Below, piece by piece: positions 18,252-25,822 of a DNA stretch of 64,000 bases (position 1 is its first letter; the number at the start of each line of letters is the position of its first letter). The notes below the pieces were generated by a model that worked only from the letters and a program-made list of their open reading frames with translations, was not told the DNA's origin and searched no databases. Source of the stretch: Bacteroidaceae bacterium (GTDB lineage: Bacteria; Bacteroidota; Bacteroidia; Bacteroidales; Bacteroidaceae); NCBI GenBank assembly GCA_017427065.1, contig JAFRTL010000016.1, forward strand, positions 186,001 through 250,000, given 5' to 3'. Both the position numbers and the translations under genes were made by a program.

Positions 18252-19346
18252 ATGAGTCTAGAATTAGAAGAGCGTTTGGTGGCGAAGGCCAACCAGGCTA
18301 AAATACCCCTCACAGTCAACTTTGAGTTGACACCCATCTGCAACCTCGGTTGCGACATGTGCTTCATCCGCACCGAGAAGTCCGTCGTGGATAAGTTGGG
18401 TGGCCTCCATACTGTAGAGGAATGGCTTGATATCGCCCGTGAATTCAAGAAGTTGGGCACCCTGTTCATCCTCCTCACCGGTGGAGAACCCATGCTCTAT
18501 CCTGGTTTTAAGGAGCTCTATGCAGAACTGAAGAAGATGGGCTTCATCCTCACTATCAATACCAACGGTACGATGATCGATGAACCCATGGCGCAGTTCT
18601 TCCATGAATATACTCCCCGCAGGGTCAACGTCACCCTGTATGGACCCGATCGTGACTATTATCAGCGACTTACCCACCATGCCGACGGGTTCGACCGTTG
18701 CATGCGTGGGTTGAAGTTGTTGCGTCAATACAACATCGACACCAAGATGAACATCAGTCTAGTGAAATCCAATGAAGGCACACACCAGCAACTGTTACAG
18801 ATCGCAAAGGACCTTGATATCCCTGCGGTGACCAACAGCTATATGTTCCCTTGTATGCGCAGCAATTGTGCTGGTAAACGTCACATCGTCGATGAACGTT
18901 TAGACCCGGAAACCGCAGCGTTCGAGTCGGTGGAATTCATGAAATACAAGCGTGAGGATGAATTCGAATTATACGCCAAGGAGATACACCACATCATAGA
19001 ACAATACGAACCCCGTCCCATCGGTTTAGATTGTCGCGCAGCCTCCAGTTCCTGCTGGATCAACTGGCAGCAGCAGCTTTCTCCTTGCGTCATGTTGGAA
19101 GCACCCCGTTTTGACCTGCACCAAGTCCCTGTTCCTGAAGCATGGAAGCAGTTGGTAACAGCTAGTACAGAACTTCCTAAGCATGAGGAGTGTGCCGGGT
19201 GTAAATTGAAACTTGTCTGTGAGGTGTGCTATGCAGGAGCAGCCCATGAGAAGAAGATGTGCGGAAATGTTGACTATCTTTGTCGCATGGCACACAAAAA
19301 AGTAGAAATCTTAAAGCAAGAAGTTAAACATGAAGAAAATAGCTGA
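18252..19346 (+). CDS. Radical SAM/SPASM-domain protein
   Basis: 364-residue radical SAM enzyme. The cluster motif is CNLGCDMC with Cys30, Cys34 and Cys37, followed by the SAM-binding TGGEP near residue 76. The C-terminal SPASM region is rich in cysteine: Cys261, 268, 279, 314, 317, 323, 326, 337 and 344, enough for two auxiliary 4Fe-4S clusters. Such enzymes modify peptides (thioether or C-C bonds) or sometimes other substrates. The gene is flanked by an HprK-like kinase with no spacer and a PqqD-like chaperone overlapping by 17 nt, which strongly favours a peptide substrate. No precursor peptide is visible nearby. The chemistry is unknown. Confidence 0.92.
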   Translation: MSLELEERLVAKANQAKIPLTVNFELTPICNLGCDMCFIRTEKSVVDKLGGLHTVEEWLDIAREFKKLGTLFILLTGGEPMLYPGFKELYAELKKMGFILTINTNGTMIDEPMAQFFHEYTPRRVNVTLYGPDRDYYQRLTHHADGFDRCMRGLKLLRQYNIDTKMNISLVKSNEGTHQQLLQIAKDLDIPAVTNSYMFPCMRSNCAGKRHIVDERLDPETAAFESVEFMKYKREDEFELYAKEIHHIIEQYEPRPIGLDCRAASSSCWINWQQQLSPCVMLEAPRFDLHQVPVPEAWKQLVTASTELPKHEECAGCKLKLVCEVCYAGAAHEKKMCGNVDYLCRMAHKKVEILKQEVKHEENS

Positions 19347-19611
19347 GTTTGAGAAAAGAGTCGTAGCCGATGAGATTATCCTGGTACCTACTGGTAAGAC
19401 TGCTGAAGGGTTCCATGGACTCATCACTTTGTCCGAGGTTGCAGCGTTCATTTGGGACCGTCTGGAAGAGGTACAGAGTTTCGAAGAGCTCCTCAGTAAG
19501 GTTTTAGACCACTATGAGACCGACCAGCAGACGGCAGTCAAGGATATTGTGGAGTTCTTGAACCAGTTACTACGCGTAGGCATCATCCGCCCCACAGATA
19601 AGAATTGGTGA
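19330..19611 (+). CDS. PqqD-like peptide-binding chaperone
   Basis: 93-residue stand-alone PqqD-family protein. The pattern of N-terminal strands (VVADEIILVPT and an FHGLITLSE stretch), AAFIWDRLEE helix, DHYETDQQTAVKDIVEFLNQL helices and a final VGIIR strand is typical. These proteins bind the leader of a RiPP precursor and hand it to the radical SAM enzyme. It overlaps the radical SAM gene by 17 nt. It is the strongest hint that the module handles a peptide rather than a sugar. Confidence 0.9.
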   Translation: MKKIAEFEKRVVADEIILVPTGKTAEGFHGLITLSEVAAFIWDRLEEVQSFEELLSKVLDHYETDQQTAVKDIVEFLNQLLRVGIIRPTDKNW

Positions 19612-19616
19612 GGACT

Positions 19617-20774
19617 ATGGACCGTATGCAACGCATCCTCTTGGAACTCCTGCGTGCTGGATTGTCAGGGCAGGCACCTTCCACGGCAGATTTTCCGTTG
19701 ACGGAATCGGAGTGGAAACAGCTCTTCTTTGAATCCCACAAGCAGACCGTCCAGGGCGTGGTGTACGATGGAGTGGTGCAACTACCAACCGACCTTCTTC
19801 CTCCAACCGACCTGCTCACCCAGTGGAAGTATGCGGTGCAGAAGATAGAAGGAGAGTTCCTAAAGCACCTGAAGGTCATCAGCTATCTCTCCATCCGCTA
19901 TCAGATGGAAGTTGGGCTTTCCCCTGTGATACTCAAAGGTTTAGGCTTGGCAGCCATGTATCCCTGTCCCAATCATCGAGTAGTAGGCGACATCGACCTC
20001 TATTTTGGAGGAGAAGAAATCTCTGAGAAAATCAATCGGCTGATGGAGAAATGGGGGGCTACCATCCAGCGAGGCGAGGAGGGAGAATCCATTTTCATGT
20101 TGAACGATGTGGTGATAGAAAACCACGGAGAGTTGATCAACTCCTTCAATCCCTTTGTGAAGAAGCAGGTAAAGGAGGCGTTGGCACAACAGGTGGCAGA
20201 TCAAAGTGCCTTCCAGAACGTATTGGTGGAAAAGACACCTATCCGTACCCTGAAACCCTTGCAGAACCATATACAGCTGCTCACTCATGCGTTGAAACAC
20301 GTCCTCAATTCGGGCATCGGCATCCGACAGCTCTGTGATGTGGCAATGCTGCTGAAGGCAGAAAAGCAGAATACCGACGGTGAAGCTTTAACAAAGTTGT
20401 TGATAGACTGGGGCATCTATAAGTGGGCGTGTCTGGTCTATGCGTTTTGTGTAGAATATCTGGGCACGGCAATAGAAGACCTCCCGTTTAAGTATGATGT
20501 AACAGCTTATAACCCCGACATCCTTCTTCAAGAAGTTTGGAAGAGTGGCAACTTCGGTCAGATGGACGAGCGCATGGCGAAACGGGCCCCTGGAGGTGAC
20601 TCCGTTTTCACAGCAAAACGCATCTACGGCAATGCTTTACGTTTCCTAATATACGCCCCCGGCGATGCCTTTGGCCTCCCGTTAGAATACACCTTTGGCT
20701 ATATTAAGAAAAAACTCTCCCCCCTCAGGGGGGAGTACGGCAAAGCCGGGAGGAGGGAAATAAGAGAAAAATAA
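19617..20774 (+). CDS. NTP_transf_5-family (uncharacterised) nucleotidyltransferase
   Basis: 386-residue protein matching the PF14907 type. A conserved Lys-Gly (VILKGLGLAAMYP, Lys107) is followed by RVVGDIDLYF with Asp125 and Asp127 as the predicted metal-binding pair of a nucleotidyltransferase fold. Then come an all-helical region and HLLTHALKH-like features typical of the family (here IQLLTHALKHVLN). Family members accompany PqqD-like and HprK-like proteins in putative peptide-modification clusters. I chose the ATG at 19617; TTG or GTG codons 9-12 nt upstream overlap pqqD. The last 20 or so codons run through a REP-like palindrome, so the natural C-terminus may have been replaced. Its substrate is unknown. 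Confidence 0.82.
   Translation: MDRMQRILLELLRAGLSGQAPSTADFPLTESEWKQLFFESHKQTVQGVVYDGVVQLPTDLLPPTDLLTQWKYAVQKIEGEFLKHLKVISYLSIRYQMEVGLSPVILKGLGLAAMYPCPNHRVVGDIDLYFGGEEISEKINRLMEKWGATIQRGEEGESIFMLNDVVIENHGELINSFNPFVKKQVKEALAQQVADQSAFQNVLVEKTPIRTLKPLQNHIQLLTHALKHVLNSGIGIRQLCDVAMLLKAEKQNTDGEALTKLLIDWGIYKWACLVYAFCVEYLGTAIEDLPFKYDVTAYNPDILLQEVWKSGNFGQMDERMAKRAPGGDSVFTAKRIYGNALRFLIYAPGDAFGLPLEYTFGYIKKKLSPLRGEYGKAGRREIREK
20715..20757. repeat. REP-like palindrome in the 3' end of the nucleotidyltransferase gene
   Basis: CTCCCCCC-TCA-GGGGGGAG (20717-20735) forms an 8-bp GC stem, followed by a second small hairpin CGGC-AAA-GCCG (20738-20748) and a GGGAGGAGGG tail. It is read in frame as the C-terminal codons of the preceding gene (SPLRGEYGKAGRREIREK region). 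As RNA it could pause transcription or stabilise the upstream message ahead of wza. Confidence 0.7.
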
Positions 20775-20784
20775 TAAAAACTCA

Positions 20785-21591
20785 ATGAATATGAAGAAAG
20801 TAATTAAATTCACCTGCCTGTTGGCAGTGTTGGTAATGACCTCCTGCGTCACCCGTCAGGACTTGATTTACCTGTCAGACATGGATGACCTCCATGAGTA
20901 TCCCGTGATTCAGAAGTACGAGGCTGTGATCCAGCGTGACGACAAGATCAGTATCAAGGTAAGCAGCAAGAATCCCGAGTTGGCTTTGGCGTTCAACGTA
21001 CCTTCAGGCGCTGGCTACACCGTTGACTCTCAAGGCAATATCTCCACCAGTGGCGCCAATGATAAGGATGCCGGTTACATCGTTGATGTGAATGGTGAGA
21101 TCGACTTCCCTATTCTTGGTAAATTGAAGGTAGAAGGCTTGACCCGTAACCAGCTGACCGAATTGATTAAGACCAAACTCGTAGAAGAGGAGCTGTTGAA
21201 GGACCCTATTGTGATGGTGGAATTCCTCAACTTCAAGTTCTCTGTATTAGGTGAAGTCAATGGTGTAGGTACCTATGAGATGAAGGGCAACCGTGTCACC
21301 CTGCTCGAAGCTTTGGCAATGGCAGGCGACCTCACCACCAATGCACGTCTCGACCGCATCGCAGTGATCCGTGAGTATGGTAACAAGCGTCGCATCATGT
21401 GGAACGATATCCGTTCTAAGGACATCTTCATGTCCCCCTCTTTCTATCTCCAGCAGAACGATATTATCTACGTAGAGCCAACAGGTCGAAGGGCACGTGA
21501 GGAGTCCCGCAACCGCTACCAGTTCTGGACCAGTCTCTTCTCTGGTATCATTACTTTGGCTTCAATGATTTTGTTGTATAAAAAGATCTAA
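20785..21591 (+). CDS. Wza-type outer-membrane polysaccharide export lipoprotein
   Basis: 268-residue lipoprotein (signal ending MTSC, Cys21) of the Poly_export/SLBB class that forms the outer-membrane channel of capsule export machines. The polysaccharide-export domain (about 45-135) includes QRDDKISIKVSSKNPELA and VDVNGEIDFPILGKLKVEGLT. An SLBB domain (about 160-225) includes FSVLGEVNGVGTYEMKG and VTLLEALAMAGDL. A C-terminal hydrophobic helix (about 245-265) would cross the outer membrane as in Wza. It is 6 bp upstream of wzc, the partner with which it forms the trans-envelope complex. Confidence 0.94.
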   Translation: MNMKKVIKFTCLLAVLVMTSCVTRQDLIYLSDMDDLHEYPVIQKYEAVIQRDDKISIKVSSKNPELALAFNVPSGAGYTVDSQGNISTSGANDKDAGYIVDVNGEIDFPILGKLKVEGLTRNQLTELIKTKLVEEELLKDPIVMVEFLNFKFSVLGEVNGVGTYEMKGNRVTLLEALAMAGDLTTNARLDRIAVIREYGNKRRIMWNDIRSKDIFMSPSFYLQQNDIIYVEPTGRRAREESRNRYQFWTSLFSGIITLASMILLYKKI

Positions 21592-21597
21592 GGAATC

Positions 21598-24033
21598 ATG
21601 GTAAAAATGAGTCAACAAAACGACATGTCGCCCGACAAGTCGTTGTCGGCAACAGGCATGGATATCAACCCCATTGATATCCTGAAGTACCTGTTGTCCA
21701 ATTGGTATTGGTTTATATTGTCCATTGCTGTCTTTGCAGGCATTGCATGGTACCGCTATTCCACCATGCAGAAGACCTATTCCGCATATGCGTCCGTGAT
21801 GTTCAAGGATACCAAGGCTGCAGCACAGGAGGCACGTCTCGACCGTCTGATTGGCTATAACAACAAGGCCAATGTGTCCAATGAGATCCTGCAGTTGCGT
21901 TCCAGTAAGCTCATGCAGGATGCGCTTAAGCGTCTGGGGGCCGATGTCAGCTACACCATTATGGACTATCTCCGTGAAGATGAGCTTTACTCCCAGTCCC
22001 CCGTGAAGGTGGTATTTCCAGAAGCAGATGAAAGGCAAGAGATCAGTTTCATCGCAACTCCGTTGGACGAGAACCGTGTGCGTCTCACCAACTTCTCTTC
22101 ACTTGACCGCAATCAGGAAGTCCGCATGGGCGATTCCATCACCACCGAGATCGGTAAGTTGGTAGTTACCCCTACGCTCTACTATTCCCGTTCCTGGTAT
22201 GGCAAGGATGTCACCGTGCGTAAGCAGAACCTCACCGCGGCAGCGGCAGAGATGACTTCTCACCTGAATATCTATCAGGCAGATGCGGCAGATGCTTCTT
22301 CTATCCTGAACATGAACTTGGTGGATACCTCTCCCGTACGTGCGGAAGATGTGCTCAACATGCTGGTGACCATCTACAACGAGCAGAACATCCTGGACAA
22401 GAACCAGTCCAGCATCAACACCAACAACTTCATCAACGAGCGTCTGCAGATCATCGAGCAGGAGTTGGGTGGCGTTGAGTCACAAATCGAGGAGTACAAA
22501 ATCTCCAACAACATGATTGACCTTAGCACCGAGGCAGGTGTGTCCCAAAGTCAGAAGCAACAATACACCACGCTGTCCAAAGACCTCCAGCAGGAGGCTG
22601 CTATGGGTCAGTACATCAAGGACTACCTCAACGACCCTTCCAATGCTAACGAGCTGATTCCTGCACAGACTGTCCGCGATGCCACTATCGAGGCACAGAT
22701 CCAGCAGTACAACGCTGCAAAGATGAAGCGTGACAAGCTGATGGAAGCTAGTAGTGATAAGAACCCTGTGGTACAGGATCTGAACAATACCCTGAACTCC
22801 ATGCGTCAGACCATCATCCGTTCGGTGGACAACATGAACCTCAGCACCGAGGTCCGTCTGCGTGATGCACAGAACCGTGCCGGTCAGGCCATGGGACGTA
22901 TTTCCATCATCCCTTCGCAGCAGCGCGAGATGCAGAACATCCAGCGTCAGCAGCGCATCAAGGAAGAGCTTTACCTCTACCTGTTGAATCGTCGTGAGGA
23001 GAACGCCTTGTTGCAGGCCACCACAGAGTCCAATGCCAAAGTATTGGAACCAGCCTATGCCAGCGAGGTACCTGTATCTCCTAATGAGAAACAGATGATT
23101 ATGACAGGTGTGGCAGAAGGAGTGGCATTACCCGCAGTCATTCTGCTCTTCTTCCTGTTCTTCGATACCCGTGTGAAAGACCGTAAGGACATCGAAGACT
23201 ACGTCAGCGTACCATTCCTCGGTGAGATACCTAAGTCGGGCGCTAAGCACACCAAGAGTTTCAAGAACAGTATCATCGTTACCCCACAGAGTCGCGATGT
23301 GGCATCCGAAGCCTTCCGCATCATCCGTACCAACATGGACTTCATGCGTGTACGCTCTAAGGACATGAAGGTCATCACCTTCAGCTCCTTTAATGCAGGT
23401 GCTGGTAAGACCTACATCTCCAGCAACTTGGCAGCTTGCTTCGCCCAGAGCGATAAGAAAGTGCTGCTTATCGACCTCGATATCCGCAAGGGTACCCTGT
23501 CAACCAACTCCCAGCACGAGAAGTCCAAGGGTATGACCACCTACCTGTCTGGCCAGGCCACATTGGAAGAAGTCCTGAAACCCAACGAACTGGGCGAGAA
23601 CTTCGACTTCATCCCATCTGGCTACGTGGCACCTAACCCAGCAGAGTTGTTGCTCAGTGAGCGTCTAGATGAGCTGATTGAGCAGCTGCGTCCGCAGTAC
23701 GACTACATCTTCGTGGACAACGTGCCTTACAATGCTGTAGCAGATGCAGCCATCACCAACCGTATTGCCGACCTCACCATCTTCGTGGTTCGTGTAGGAA
23801 AGCTCGACCGTCGTGCACTGCCCGATATCGAGAAGATCTATACCACAGGCAAGTTGAAGAACATGTCCCTCATCCTCAATGGCTCTGTGGTTCGTGCACA
23901 CAGCTATGGTGGCTACGGTTATGGTTATGGCTATGGTTACGGCTATGGCTACGGCTATGGCTACGAGAATAAGGATAAACCTTGGTACAAGCGCTTATTC
24001 AGCTCCAAAAAGAAAAAACATAAGAAGGCATAA
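21598..24033 (+). CDS. Wzc-type chain-length regulator / BY-kinase
   Basis: 811-residue inner-membrane polysaccharide co-polymerase fused to a tyrosine autokinase. A first membrane helix lies near 34-54 after a cytoplasmic lead. The periplasmic Wzz/GNVR region with coiled coils (about 90-490) is followed by a second helix near 500-525. The kinase domain has Walker A NAGAGKT (599-605), Walker A' in LLIDLDIRKG and a Walker B in YIFVDNVPYN. The C-terminus is a tyrosine cluster of nine Gly-Tyr dipeptides (772-789) and then a Lys-rich tail. Autophosphorylation of the cluster normally controls polymer length; the phosphatase gene follows directly. Secure. Confidence 0.95.
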   Translation: MVKMSQQNDMSPDKSLSATGMDINPIDILKYLLSNWYWFILSIAVFAGIAWYRYSTMQKTYSAYASVMFKDTKAAAQEARLDRLIGYNNKANVSNEILQLRSSKLMQDALKRLGADVSYTIMDYLREDELYSQSPVKVVFPEADERQEISFIATPLDENRVRLTNFSSLDRNQEVRMGDSITTEIGKLVVTPTLYYSRSWYGKDVTVRKQNLTAAAAEMTSHLNIYQADAADASSILNMNLVDTSPVRAEDVLNMLVTIYNEQNILDKNQSSINTNNFINERLQIIEQELGGVESQIEEYKISNNMIDLSTEAGVSQSQKQQYTTLSKDLQQEAAMGQYIKDYLNDPSNANELIPAQTVRDATIEAQIQQYNAAKMKRDKLMEASSDKNPVVQDLNNTLNSMRQTIIRSVDNMNLSTEVRLRDAQNRAGQAMGRISIIPSQQREMQNIQRQQRIKEELYLYLLNRREENALLQATTESNAKVLEPAYASEVPVSPNEKQMIMTGVAEGVALPAVILLFFLFFDTRVKDRKDIEDYVSVPFLGEIPKSGAKHTKSFKNSIIVTPQSRDVASEAFRIIRTNMDFMRVRSKDMKVITFSSFNAGAGKTYISSNLAACFAQSDKKVLLIDLDIRKGTLSTNSQHEKSKGMTTYLSGQATLEEVLKPNELGENFDFIPSGYVAPNPAELLLSERLDELIEQLRPQYDYIFVDNVPYNAVADAAITNRIADLTIFVVRVGKLDRRALPDIEKIYTTGKLKNMSLILNGSVVRAHSYGGYGYGYGYGYGYGYGYGYENKDKPWYKRLFSSKKKKHKKA
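23911..23964 (+). repeat. Hexanucleotide (GGYTAY)x9 array in wzc
   Basis: Nine tandem 6-bp units, GGC/GGT followed by TAC/TAT, encode nine Gly-Tyr dipeptides in the autophosphorylated tail of Wzc. Unit length is a multiple of three, so slippage would change the number of tyrosines without shifting the frame. Confidence 0.9.
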
Positions 24034-24037
24034 ACAA

Positions 24038-24102
24038 CGGCGCAGCCGATATTCACGGCGCAGCCGTAATGTTTAATGTTTAATGTTTATTGTTTAATGT
24101 TT
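24038..24102 (+). repeat. Compound junction repeat: 2x CGGCGCAGCCG then ATGTTTA units
   Basis: Two 11-bp copies of CGGCGCAGCCG (24038-24048 and 24056-24066), each able to form a small CGGC/GCCG hairpin, are followed by about four ATGTTTA-like units to 24102. The last unit contains the probable start codon (24097) of the phosphatase. The first part resembles 4725-4757; the second is related to repeats at 26660 and 44237. Confidence 0.7.
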
Positions 24103-24813
24103 TTCTTCAAGCGCCGACATAACCTGCTGAAGTCAGGTATTCTACAGGGAAAGACCGACATCCACTCCCACATTCTTCCGGGAGTGGATGATGGCTCCCC
24201 CGATGTGGAAACCAGTCTGCAGTTGCTCGATTTCATGGCTGAGGTGGGCTACACCACCGTATGGCTCACCCCGCATGTCATGTACGACCTGCACAATACC
24301 GCTGCCAAGCTTCAGCAGCGTTACGACGAACTCCTTTCCGCTTACCAAGGCAACATCCAGTTGCACTTGGCATCCGAGTACATGATGGATCAAGGGCTCA
24401 ATGAGCGTCTCACCACCGACCCCCTGCGTTTAGGCAAGGAGCACCTGTTGGTCGAGACCTCCTATATGAATCCCCCTGCAGGGTTGGCAGAGATACTTAT
24501 CAGCGTTTGGAATGCAGGTTTTCATCCCTTGATTCCCCATCCCGAGCGCTACATGTACATGGAGTTGGAGGACTATCAGGAGCTGAAGAGCAACGGCTAC
24601 GAGTTCCAGCTCAACCTCCTGTCCCTCAGTGGATACTACGGCTCTAGGCCCAAGTTGGTGGCAGAAGACCTCTTGCAGCGCGGCATGTACGACTTTGTGG
24701 GCAGTGACCTTCACCACCTCCATCGGTACAAGTACTTCTTGGAGCACATGAAGCTTACCACCAAGCAACTCGATGCTGTGGAGCAGTTGTTGGAAAACAA
24801 TGCGTACGTTTAG
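24097..24813 (+). CDS. PHP-domain tyrosine phosphatase, CpsB/YwqE type
   Basis: 238-residue metal-dependent phosphatase that dephosphorylates the Wzc tyrosine tail. PHP motifs are DIHSHILPGVDDG, TPHVMYD, a Glu in LHLASEYMMD, HPERYMYM and GSDLHHL. The frame is open from 24076, but residues upstream of 24097 come entirely from the ATGTTTA repeat. The ATG at 24097 (MFFFKRRHN) gives the N-terminus usual for Bacteroidales homologues, and this start codon itself is part of the repeat. It forms a kinase/phosphatase pair with wzc and overlaps the next gene by 14 nt. Confidence 0.92.
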   Translation: MFFFKRRHNLLKSGILQGKTDIHSHILPGVDDGSPDVETSLQLLDFMAEVGYTTVWLTPHVMYDLHNTAAKLQQRYDELLSAYQGNIQLHLASEYMMDQGLNERLTTDPLRLGKEHLLVETSYMNPPAGLAEILISVWNAGFHPLIPHPERYMYMELEDYQELKSNGYEFQLNLLSLSGYYGSRPKLVAEDLLQRGMYDFVGSDLHHLHRYKYFLEHMKLTTKQLDAVEQLLENNAYV

Positions 24814-25765
24814 AAATATCTTGCTGCTTCTGCTTTTGGTTTTGACGGGAATCCTGATCATTCTCCCGTACCTCCCTGCAGACATCGCAGGCCATTTCTA
24901 TTATATAAGTTTGGCGGCACTTCCGCTTATAGGGGCAGATATCATCTGCCTTTTTGCGGTTAGAAAACAAAAGGTTTGGAGAGTTGCCTTCCTCCTCTTC
25001 CTTATTAGCAGTCTGGGTTGGCTAAAGCACTATATCCCAGACCCTTTCAGTAGGGTAGGAGCGTCCGAAAACACCTTGACGCTGGTATCCTGGAACGTCA
25101 ACCTCTTCGGAGGTGGCTATCAAGATTACAGCAACCTGGCACCTGCAGCAGCACTGATAAAGCAGCAGAATCCCGATATCATCTGCTTGCAGGAACGTCC
25201 CCACACCAATGTCATGCGTTGGGACAGCATCCGCGCAGCGTTCAGTGACTATCCCTACTACGTTAAGAACACCCGTGAAGACGAAGTCCTGAACCTGGTA
25301 GTCTTCAGTCGCTACCCCCTCTCCAACCCAGAGGATCACTACTTCGCCGACACCTACAACAAATTCATGCAGGTCGATGTTCAGTTAGGCACCCAAACCC
25401 TCCGCCTCTTCAACGTCCACCTGCAAACCACCGGCATAGGAGAAGATAATAACATAATAAAAAACGCAAAGAAAAGAAACCACCAGGCCCAAGAACTAGC
25501 CCGCTGCGTCCAGGAGTCCCCACACCCCAATATCGTTTGTGGAGACTTCAATGACACCCGTTCCTCCTACGCCTATCGTACCATCGCCAAAGGATTGCAA
25601 GACGCTGCCGAGGGCGTAGCCCGATGGCAAGGCACCTATACCCCATTCCTAAAAATAGACCACATTCTGTGTAGTAAAGATATAAAGTTGCAAAACTACG
25701 AAGTAGTAAGCAACAACATCAGTGATCACAAGTTACAACTTGTTACTCTAAGCTCTAAACTCTAA
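24800..25765 (+). CDS. Membrane-anchored endonuclease/exonuclease/phosphatase-fold protein
   Basis: 321-residue protein with two or three N-terminal hydrophobic segments (about 5-22, 30-50, 58-75) and an EEP-fold catalytic domain. Motifs are SWNVNLFGGG (Asn), CLQERP (Glu), FNVHLQTTG (His), CGDFNDTRSS (Asp/Asn) and SDHKLQLV (Asp-His). The domain is probably periplasmic, where a nuclease role is less likely than hydrolysis of phosphodiesters or of an undecaprenyl/lipid-linked phosphate. I chose the ATG at 24800 (MRTFRN), which overlaps the phosphatase gene by 14 nt. The final codons and stop lie in a CTCTAAAC-type repeat. Role in the locus is unknown. Confidence 0.85.
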   Translation: MRTFRNILLLLLLVLTGILIILPYLPADIAGHFYYISLAALPLIGADIICLFAVRKQKVWRVAFLLFLISSLGWLKHYIPDPFSRVGASENTLTLVSWNVNLFGGGYQDYSNLAPAAALIKQQNPDIICLQERPHTNVMRWDSIRAAFSDYPYYVKNTREDEVLNLVVFSRYPLSNPEDHYFADTYNKFMQVDVQLGTQTLRLFNVHLQTTGIGEDNNIIKNAKKRNHQAQELARCVQESPHPNIVCGDFNDTRSSYAYRTIAKGLQDAAEGVARWQGTYTPFLKIDHILCSKDIKLQNYEVVSNNISDHKLQLVTLSSKL

Positions 25766-25819
25766 ACACTAAACTCTAAACAAGAATTACTCTAAACACT
25801 AAACTCTAAACTCTAAACT
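25746..25819 (+). repeat. CTCTAAAC-type junction repeat, longest copy
   Basis: About ten degenerate units of CTCTAAA, CACTAAA and CTCTAAAC fill the whole junction between the EEP-fold gene and wzm. The first units encode the last residues of the upstream protein, one unit provides its TAA at 25763, and the array ends 3 bp before the wzm ATG. Confidence 0.85.
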
Positions 25820-25822
25820 AAA

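Noticed and set aside
23911..23964. Regular repeats considered as a CRISPR-like array
   Set aside because: Units are 6 bp without spacers and are coding (Gly-Tyr); no cas genes are present.
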